Of a stretch of DNA of 6,360 bases, positions 1 through 6,360 are shown piece by piece. The translations under genes were made by a program, and so were the position numbers. Every line of letters begins with the position of its first letter. Position 1 is the stretch's first letter. Source of the DNA: an uncultured bacterium (GTDB taxonomy: Bacteria > Patescibacteriota > Gracilibacteria > BD1-5 > UBA6164); the NCBI GenBank assembly GCA_947311335.1, contig CAMZKR010000124.1, positions 1 through 6,360 of the forward strand. The letters are read 5' to 3'. Below the pieces are notes generated by a model. That model saw only the letters and a program-made list of their open reading frames with translations, was not told the DNA's origin and did no database searches.

Positions 1-998
1 ATAAAAAATTTTTTATTATATCAATCTAATGTCTCTTTATTTGCTTCTATATCTGAACTAATTATTTTTAGATCCATTGAAATTGCTTCTATTAAAACAT
101 GACTCATTCATTCATAAGAACTAACTAGTATAAAATAATCAGTAATTTGATAATATTTATACACTTCATTTTTAGACAAACTTCATAATAAAACTATTTT
201 ATTAATTTGATTAGTTTCCTTTATAAGTTTTTCTAACTCGTGCTTTTTAGGTCAATCTCAAACTATAAATAATTTTCAATTTTTCACAGTTTTAAAAGCC
301 TTTATTAATTTATCAAAATTTTTCCAAGAAACTAATCTTCAAACTGATAAATATATATTCTTTCATTTACTAATTCAAAATTCTTTAATAAATTGTTCTT
401 TATCTATTTTTTTATAATCAAAAGGATCAAAAGAATTATATACAATATTTATTTTTTCTTTTTTTACTCAAAATTTTATAAGTAAATTTTTCATATAGTT
501 ACTTGGAGTAATTATATGATCTGCTTTACTTAAAATATATTTTTCTATATTTTGTAATGTTTTAGATAAAAATCATTGTCTTTTTATCACAAAATTATCA
601 AGTAAATCATTAGTTAACTTTCGATTCATAGATTGTTCCCAACTAAATAATCATACAACCTTTATAATAGTTTTCTTTTTCAAAAAAAAATTAGCTAAGA
701 TAGTAGGGATAGCTGCTGAAAAAGTTCATTGAATATAAATCACATCTACATCTCTTCAATCTTTTAAAACTTTTAGAAAGAATTTAAAATAGTGAACTAA
801 AAAGAATTTTGATTTTAATACTCTAATTACTTTATATTTATATTCACTATTATCATGTATTTTATTAGTATACGTAATTACCTTTACATCAATTCAATCT
901 TCAAGCAATTTCTTAGATATTTTTGGAACATAAGAAGCTGGTCATCAAATATCAGGTGGAAAAATTCAAGTTGTTATTAAAATTTTATTTATTTTCAT
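1..998 (-). CDS. GT4-family glycosyltransferase (GT-B fold), 3' end beyond window
   Basis: Probable cytoplasmic or membrane-associated retaining glycosyltransferase that moves a sugar from a nucleotide-sugar donor to a growing glycan. Read with UGA as Gly, 332 residues are visible with no stop; GT4 enzymes usually run about 350-380, so only a short C-terminal piece is missing. The N-terminal donor/acceptor loop reads FPPDIGGPASYVP (residues 13-25). A segment at 115-140 (VGLFSWEQ, then NRKLTNDLLDNF) resembles a subgroup of GT4 enzymes I associate with CPR bacteria. The C-terminal Rossmann domain shows VYNSFD (186-191), SVGRLVSWKNFDKL (218-231), VGDGP (246-250) and the EX7E donor-binding motif EGMSHVLIE (E296, E304). 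All 18 glycines are UGA by my count, none GGN. The ATG at 998 is the only start in this frame downstream of the in-frame TAA at 1020-1022, and it puts the N-terminal strand at the usual place. It lies 57 bases after the preceding GT gene. Family is firm; sugar and acceptor are unknown. Confidence 0.9.
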
Positions 999-1055
999 TA
1001 ATTTTTTTAAAAAATATCATTATCTAATTTTTCAGTATGTATAGTAATATATAAA
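999..1055. other. 57-base spacer between two glycosyltransferase genes
   Basis: This is the longest internal gap in the cluster. It is almost pure A/T and carries a short T7-A6 run at 1002-1014. I see no Shine-Dalgarno sequence, no G/C-containing terminator stem and no convincing -35/-10 pair on the minus strand; a GATAAT hexamer (minus strand) has only a poor -35 partner. Read-through from the upstream genes or a weak internal start are both possible. Confidence 0.4.
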
Positions 1056-2135
1056 TTATACATTTTCATTAATTACTTTATCAAATAAATTTAAATAATC
1101 CTGTGTTATTTTATTCCAAGAAAATTTTTCTATACTTCTTTTTAAATATCTTACATTAATATTATTATTTTCTATATCTACTAATATATTTACTAATTTT
1201 TCTAAATTTCAAGATTCATATAAGAATCAATTCTCTCAATTAGTGATAATATCAGGAATTCCTCACACGTGAGGTCAAATAGGTATACAGCCACAAGCCA
1301 AAGCTTCTATAAAAACATTTCAAAGACCTTCTTTTTGAGAATTTAAAATAAAATATTTAGATTTTTGTAACTTATTTACTATTTCATTATATTCTAAAAA
1401 ACCTAAAAAAATAATATTATTTTTAAGTCACAAGTTATTCACTTGTTTTTTTAAATCATTTTTAATAACTCAATCTCAAATAATAGTCAACTTGTAATTA
1501 TACCCTTTATCTAATAATTTTTTCCAAACAATAAATAATTTATCAAATCATTTTATTTTATGTAATCTTCAAATAGAAATAAAATCTTTTTTTTCTATTT
1601 TTTTATCATAACTAAATTTTGATAAATCAACGCCATTTGGAATAATTCCTATTTTTTTTGCTCAAAATCTTTTAGCTCTATCTGACAAAGAATTACTTAT
1701 TGCAACTATGTATTTAATTTTAATATGGATAAATTTTAAAATTAATCTTGAAAATCAACTTAAATCATCAACAGTTCAACTTTGAATATTTAAAATACTT
1801 TTTTTATATACATTTCTAGAAAAGAAACAAGATAAAGCTAAACCTAAACCTGCAAAAGTTTCAAGTACAGCCATATATATATCAAATTTATTTCTTAAAA
1901 TAAAAAACATCGATAAAAAAGGGAATAAAAATTTATCAAAACTATTTCAAAATCATAACCTAATAATTTTTACAGTATTTAGTTTTTGTTTTTTTAATAA
2001 TTTTTTATCTAACAATGAAGTTATTATTGTAATATTATATCACTTTTCAAAATCACTTAACCGATTTTCTATAGCAACTTCTGCTCAGCTAATATAAGGT
2101 CTATAAAATGCAGATATTATTAATAATTTTTTCAT
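1056..2135 (-). CDS. GT4-family glycosyltransferase (GT-B fold)
   Basis: Complete 359-residue retaining glycosyltransferase, a normal GT4 length, probably acting on the cytoplasmic face of the membrane in surface-glycan assembly. N-terminal domain: FYRPYISGAEVAIENR (10-25), with S-G in place of the usual G-G, and a hydrophobic stretch around 67-107 that may help membrane association. C-terminal donor domain: IPNGVDLSKF (165-174), SIGRLHKIKGFDKL (187-200), IIGDG (218-222), the EX7E motif EGLGNVFIEALACG (E269, E277), GGIPDII (291-297) and NGENGFL (299-305). UGA encodes 18 of 27 glycines by my count, including those in GRL, GDG and the second Gly of the EG..G motif; UGG is used for Trp (for example W340). 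The ATG starts one base after the TAG of the epimerase gene, with no Shine-Dalgarno, which suggests translational coupling. Stop is TAA. Sugar specificity cannot be inferred. Confidence 0.93.
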
Positions 2136-2136
2136 T

Positions 2137-3102
2137 CTATTTATTATTTAAATACCAATCATAAGTAAGTTTTAATCACCTATCTAAATTAAATTGTGGT
2201 TCATATCACAATACTTTTTTCATTTTTGTGATATCAGGAAAACGATGCTGTACTCTATTGTCTTTAGCAGGATTAACAAAAATTGGTTTTAAATCTTTTC
2301 AAGATACATTTATAATTTTTTCTGCTAAATCAATAACTGTAACTGGTCTTCATGTTCAAATATTAATTACTTCTCAATCAGATTCTTTATTTATCATTGA
2401 TTTAATAGTAGCATTTACATTATCATCCACATAAACAAAATTTCTAGTTTGTGATCAATCTCAAAAAACAGTAGGGCTTTCTCAATTTATCACTTGATTC
2501 ATAAAAATTCATGCAACAAATCAATAAGCTGTTCCTATTTGCCTAGGTCAAAATACGTTAAAAAATCTTACTGAAGTAGTTCTTAGTCATTTCTTATCAT
2601 TATAAGTTTTCATTAATTGTTCTCATAATAATTTCACTGTAGCATATGGTATATGTGGACTTAATTGATCATCTTCTGCTTCCGGAACTTTTTGTGGTTC
2701 TCAATATACTTCAGAACTTGAAGCAAAAACAACTTTTTCAATTCAAAACATATCAGATAATTTTAAAATATGCTTAATTCATTCTAAATCATTAAAAACC
2801 ATGAAAGGTTTTTCATTAGTTAATTTAACTCATACCGTTGCTGCATGATGAAAAACAAAATCTATTTTATATTTTTTATAAATTCTTTCTATTTGTTTAA
2901 ATTCATTAACATCAATTAATTCAAAATTATAATTTTTATTATCTAAAAAAATATCTATATTTGTTTGATTTCATGTCTGCATATTATCAACACAAACTAC
3001 TTTTGTTCAATTATTTAATAATTTTTCACAAATATGAGATCATAAAAATCATGCTCATCAAGTAATAAGTACAGTTTTAAATTCAAGTTCTTTCCATTTC
3101 AT
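2137..3102 (-). CDS. NAD(P)-dependent extended-SDR nucleotide-sugar epimerase/dehydratase
   Basis: Complete 321-residue extended short-chain dehydrogenase/reductase of the GalE / UDP-glucuronate decarboxylase / dTDP-glucose dehydratase type, which remodels the sugar of a nucleotide-sugar in the cytosol. The Rossmann loop TGGAGFLGSH (14-23) has all four of its glycines encoded by UGA. D39 (VDN) should bind the adenosine ribose and so favours NAD. The catalytic set is visible: SSSEVYGEP (128-136), then Y153-x3-K157 (YATVK). FNVFGPRQ (181-188) and FGDGSQTRNFVYVDD (213-227) are substrate-side motifs typical of these enzymes. 24 of 25 glycines are UGA by my count. It starts 4 bases after the TAA of the preceding GT gene and ends one base before the next GT, so it likely supplies a donor to its neighbours. 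I cannot decide between 4-epimerase and the related dehydratase or decarboxylase activities; GalE-like epimerase is the safest guess. Confidence 0.92.
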
Positions 3103-3106
3103 AAAA

Positions 3107-4249
3107 TTATCTTATTAAAAAATTATAATATTTTTCTATATTTCTTTCCCAAGTAAATCTATTTTTAATAAAAATATATGATTTTCAAACTAATTTATTA
3201 TATCTTTTAAAAGAATATTCTATTTTTCTAAGTAATCAATTTATATCTCAAGCTTTAAATAAAATTAAATCTTCTTTATTTGATATTTCCTTAGTTCATC
3301 ATACATCTGATGCTATTGTTATGTTTTTATAAAATAAAGACTCTATAACTCAGCTGGGTAATCATTCTTGATAACTTGTATTTACAAATATACATTTATT
3401 TTTTGATAAATAATTTACAATAAAATTTTTATCCTTAATTCATAAAAAACTTACATTTGTTATATTATAGCTATTAACAATATTTTGTAGTTTTTGTAAT
3501 TCTTCCCCATCTCAAATAATATCAAGTAATATATCTATTTTTATTTTTGAGTATGCTTTTAGTAAATCCTCAACTCCTTTTAATTTTACTAATCTTCAGA
3601 TAAATACAAGTTTTATAGCTCATCTTTTTTTACTATTTATATCATTTAAGTCAATTCCCCTATAAATAACATCAACTTCTCTATAAATAAATTCTTTTCT
3701 AATAAATCTTTTACAAGCTTCACTAATTCAAACAACCTTATTGGCTTTTTTAAAAATCCATTTTCAAATTATTTTATCATAAACTTTAGTAACGATATTT
3801 TTCCACTTAGCATTAAGTTTTACATAATCACTTCCATGTTCTATATGACACCACTTTATTTTATTTTTTCTTGCAAATAATCATCCAATTAATGTAGTTA
3901 AAAAAAATCTAGTTCTAGTAATAATTAGATTTATATTTTTTTCTTTTAAATATAGAATAATTATTCTATATTTTCTATTCCAAAATTTATAAATAGGAAA
4001 ATTTGGAATAATTTCAAAGCTAGGAACTAGCAAATTTTCTACTCAATCTTTTTTGTATCAAATGACTTCTGAATCAAAAATAATTTCTTCTCATAGCAAA
4101 TAACTTTGACCAAAATCAGTAATTATATTATAAACATCTCAATATCATTTTCTCATCCACCATTTTCCCCACTCTTGAGTATGAGTTTCAAGCCCTCCTT
4201 TGTGTGGTGGATAATAAGGTAAAAACTGGATTATATTTATTTTTTTCAT
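3107..4249 (-). CDS. GT4-family glycosyltransferase (GT-B fold)
   Basis: Complete 380-residue retaining glycosyltransferase of the GT4 type, first of the sugar-transfer genes in transcription order. N-terminal loop: YYPPHKGGLETH (12-23). EHGSDY (137-142) occupies the spot where GT4 enzymes often carry a conserved H/G pair. C-terminal domain: VVGISEACKRF (172-182), IYRGID (195-200, in place of the usual PNGVD), FIGRLVKLKGVEDLLKAY (216-233), IIGDGEE (244-250), the EX7E motif YQEGLPSGVIES (E295, E303) and SDVGGTKEI (314-322). UGA gives 19 of 28 glycines by my count and UGG gives Trp (W27, W30, W31). The ATG lies one base after the rsmA stop; there is no Shine-Dalgarno, so reinitiation after rsmA is likely. 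Stop is TAA. It is clearly diverged from the two other GTs here and is not a recent duplicate. Substrate unknown. Confidence 0.93.
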
Positions 4250-4250
4250 T

Positions 4251-5066
4251 CTAAATATTTAATTTACTCACCAAATTGCTCCAAACATCTATATCTAAGT
4301 CTTCTCCTCTAATTCATTCTTCTATTCATAATTTATCAAAAATATTTAAAATAAATTCTTTTTTAAATCATCCACTAATTAAATTCTTTATTAATTTTTT
4401 TCTGGGACTTAAAAATCCTTTTTTTATAATATCTAAAAATATACTATCATCAATATCTTTATATACATTGTGTAATTCAAAAAATAATACACTTGATTCT
4501 ACTTTAGGCATTGGTATAAAATTTTCTCTTCATACTAGTAAAACCTCTTTTATATAACATTTTTTAGCTATAAATAATGATAGTACAGAACTTTTATTTT
4601 TTCATTTTCAAAGTATTTTATCTCCAACATCTTTTTGCATCAAAATAACCATTTTTTCTGGTTTATTTTCAAGAATATATAAAAAATGTTTAAGAATTGG
4701 TGAAGTAATATAATATGGGATATTTGCTATAACATTATAATTAGAATAGTTTGGTAAGTATTTTAAAATATCTATATTATCTATTTTAAAATTAATTCAA
4801 TCTAAGTTAAAATCTCAATTATTTTTTCTTTTCTCAAGTATATTAACCATATTCTTATCAAGTTCAATTAAATTTAAACTCTTTGGGTTTTTTTCTAAAA
4901 GTTTTTTTGTTAATACTCCATATCAAGGTCATACTTCAATTATATTTTTATTTTGTATTTCAATAATATTGGAAATATCATCTATCATTAAATCATTTAC
5001 TAAAAAATTTTGTCAAAGTGATTTTTTAGCTTTTATTTTATATTTTTTTAATATTTTTATACTCAT
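4251..5066 (-). CDS. rsmA: 16S rRNA (adenine1518-N6/adenine1519-N6)-dimethyltransferase RsmA (KsgA)
   Basis: Complete 271-residue SAM-dependent enzyme that dimethylates two adjacent adenines in the 3'-terminal hairpin of 16S rRNA during small-subunit maturation; length matches the family (E. coli 273). Visible motifs in order: KKSLGQNFL (14-22), the family's N-terminal signature; SAM motif I EVGPGYGVLT (44-53); acidic E68 in IELD for the SAM ribose; catalytic motif IV NIPYYITSPI (115-124); MQKDVGDKI (143-151); FIPMPKVESS (183-192); and SPRKKLIKNL (220-229). The glycines of GQNFL and of GPG are UGA codons, which makes this gene the best proof of the code: Trp or stop there would destroy the enzyme. 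11 of 16 glycines are UGA by my count; the single Trp, W262, is UGG. The ATG is placed at the usual distance before GQNFL, 12 bases after the secreted-protein stop. Stop TAG. Motif set fits RsmA, not an Erm resistance methylase. Confidence 0.97.
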
Positions 5067-5078
5067 TTATTATATATA

Positions 5079-6263
5079 TTATCTAAACCAGGCAGGATTA
5101 TTTGTTAAAGGTGATCCCCATTGTTCAGTACTACTATTATCTCTAGAATGTACATTTATAATAGGAACTCTAATATCAATTATATCAAATTCTGTAGAAG
5201 ACATTGTATTATTATTAACCATACACCCATCATTAGAAACTACTATATTTGTACTTGGATATGTTTGTTGATTATACGCTGTTTCATGTCCATTATGAAA
5301 TCTAAAACCAAATGCATATCAATAATTATTTGTTTGATATAAATAATGTATTACTCATTGACAAGTTCCATAATATTTTTGTTTTCATTCAGTAGAAACT
5401 GCCCTAATTGCATTTATTCTAGAATCCGTTAAATCTAAACTAAAATTAGAATCAAGCCATCTATTTGCATCACCATCTGTAAAATGTGCTTGATGAGGGA
5501 AATTAGAAGAATATGAAATCCTTGTCCATCATCAAGAATCTGTAGTCATATCACAATAAACAATAAATTCAGAATTAAAATCTGGTTTAATTAAATAATT
5601 TCAATCTCATATGTCTCAAGAATATTCATAATCTCAAGTCGGATTTCTATATGTATTACAACTAGTTGCAAAAGTATTATTAGTAAATCTTCTTCAAGAA
5701 ATATCATCTCAAACAATCGTTATTTTATTAACTATTTTTAATAAATTTTCTCAATTTCAATTCCATAAAGTATTTAATACTCAATTATTTGATACAATAA
5801 TATCGTAAACTCATTGAGTATTATTTGATGTTAAATTGATATCTATATTACTTTGAGAATTAATATTTACATAATTTATAGTTCATGGAAAATTAGGTAT
5901 AGTAACTATTGAATTTGGAATAAAATCATCTCCATCTAAAGAAATAGTTGTTGTAGTTGATGTTGGTATTTCTATCTGTGTTTTAGTTTTTATATCAGGA
6001 ATAGGACTACTTAAAATACTTCATGTTAAACTAATAATTATTCCTGTTCAAGATTTTTTTACTACAATATTACTAGTTCAAACAACATTTGATTGATCAA
6101 TTTTAGTATTAAGTTTATTTATCATTTCATTCCATTTTGTTAAACTTAACATATCTCAATTTTCAACAAACAAACCATTCCAAGCCCATAATATTGATAA
6201 ACTAAAAAAGAATGTCAAAAAAGAAAAAAATATAATTTTAAAAGTTTTTTTAAATAAGCTCAT
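5079..6263 (-). CDS. Secreted protein with IPT/TIG-like segment and fibrinogen-like C-terminal domain
   Basis: Complete 394-residue exported protein, probably on the cell surface. Residues 1-27 form a signal peptide: K5-K6, a long Phe/Leu/Ile core and a likely cut after ILWA; there is no lipobox cysteine. A short conserved-looking segment follows (WNGLFVENGDMLSLTKWNEM, 28-47). Residues about 100-180 resemble an IPT/TIG immunoglobulin-like domain, with GDDFIPNSIVTI, then NINLTS-like strands and GVYDIIVSNNG (151-161). From about 200 on there is a fibrinogen-like domain: SCNTY, GDIGDGNYLI, FIVYCDMTTDSGGWTRI (233-249), ending NNPAWFR. C202/C237 and C301/C347 are candidate disulfide pairs. In bacteria such domains are thought to bind carbohydrates or other surfaces; adhesion is inference. 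20 of 29 glycines are UGA by my count, including both in GGWT. First gene of the unit; its stop is 12 bases before rsmA. No Shine-Dalgarno is visible. Confidence 0.88.
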
Positions 6264-6293
6264 ATCAATTTTTATATTTTAAAATTCAATTTT

Positions 6294-6321
6294 ATAATAC
6301 AAAAAAATTATATTTTTTCAA
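6294..6321 (-). promoter_or_regulatory. Possible sigma70-type promoter for the six-gene unit
   Basis: On the minus strand a -35-like TTGAAA (6316-6321) is separated by 16 bases from a -10-like TATTAT (6294-6299), each one mismatch from consensus, and would give a leader of roughly 25 bases before the ATG at 6263. A perfect TATAAT also occurs at 6307-6312 but without a good -35. In DNA this AT-rich such matches arise easily by chance, so the position is only a suggestion; its placement just before the first gene is the main support. Confidence 0.3.
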
Positions 6322-6360
6322 GAAAGTATAAAAAATCTTTTTTATTTTTTAAAAATATAT

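Noticed and set aside
1018..1020. Minus-strand ATG upstream of the partial GT gene as an alternative start
   Set aside because: It is out of frame with the GT reading frame; the in-frame stop at 1020-1022 limits the start to the ATG at 998.
4251..5066. Erm-type 23S rRNA methylase (macrolide resistance)
   Set aside because: The protein has the RsmA-type NIPYYITSPI, F-x-P-x-P-x-V-x-S and C-terminal SPRKKL features and typical RsmA length, so the housekeeping enzyme fits better.
2228..5342. Plus-strand open frames of 68-100 codons at 2228-2434, 4276-4557, 4969-5271 and 5121-5342
   Set aside because: Each lies antisense to or across the strongly supported minus-strand genes, has low-complexity translation with no family motif, and ends at standard stops only by chance.
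1..6263. UGA as tryptophan (code 4, Mycoplasma/Spiroplasma-like)
   Set aside because: It would turn GQNFL into WQNFL, GPG into WPW, and the SDR GGAGF loop into WWAWF, destroying invariant motifs, while UGG already serves the Trp positions.
1..6263. A block of decayed pseudogenes, as it would look with the standard code
   Set aside because: The only interruptions are UGA, always in frame and mostly at conserved glycines; there are no frameshifts and all family motifs are intact and in order.
6328..6345. A/T-only inverted repeat of 8-base arms around a TC centre, as a terminator
   Set aside because: The stem has no G/C pairs and the loop would be too small; such runs are expected in DNA this AT-rich.

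Overview
The window is very AT-rich. All coding sequence lies on the minus strand, and the genes are readable only if UGA is taken as glycine. With that reading (genetic code 25) six long frames open with recognisable families, all ending in TAA or TAG. UGA falls on invariant glycines: the GQNFL and E-x-GPG motifs of KsgA/RsmA, the GxxGxxG loop of an SDR epimerase, the GDG and EG motifs of the glycosyltransferases, and the GGWT motif of a fibrinogen-like domain. UGG still encodes Trp. This points to Candidatus Absconditabacteria (SR1) or Gracilibacteria (BD1-5), small-genome CPR/Patescibacteria; the window alone does not separate the two.

Layout in transcription order, from the right end to the left. 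6264-6360 is upstream DNA with a possible promoter. 5079-6263 encodes a 394-residue secreted protein with a signal peptide, an IPT/TIG-like segment and a fibrinogen-like C-terminal domain. 4251-5066 is a complete rsmA (ksgA), the 16S rRNA dimethyltransferase. 3107-4249 is a GT4 glycosyltransferase. 2137-3102 is an extended SDR nucleotide-sugar epimerase/dehydratase. 1056-2135 is a second GT4 glycosyltransferase. 1-998 is a third GT4 enzyme, cut off at its C-terminus by the window edge. Gaps between consecutive genes are 12, 1, 4, 1 and 57 bases, so the first five genes look like one transcription unit that may continue into the sixth.

The last four genes form a surface-glycan module: the SDR enzyme would make or modify a nucleotide sugar, and three different retaining GT-B enzymes would transfer sugars onto a glycan. 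The acceptor and the sugars cannot be read from the sequence. The secreted fibrinogen-like protein is a plausible surface or adhesion protein. rsmA is a housekeeping gene that happens to be in the same unit. No tRNA, rRNA, CRISPR array, mobile element or convincing terminator was seen. There is no gene-free stretch over 300 bases once UGA is read as Gly; with a standard code the region would look like non-coding DNA or shattered pseudogenes.
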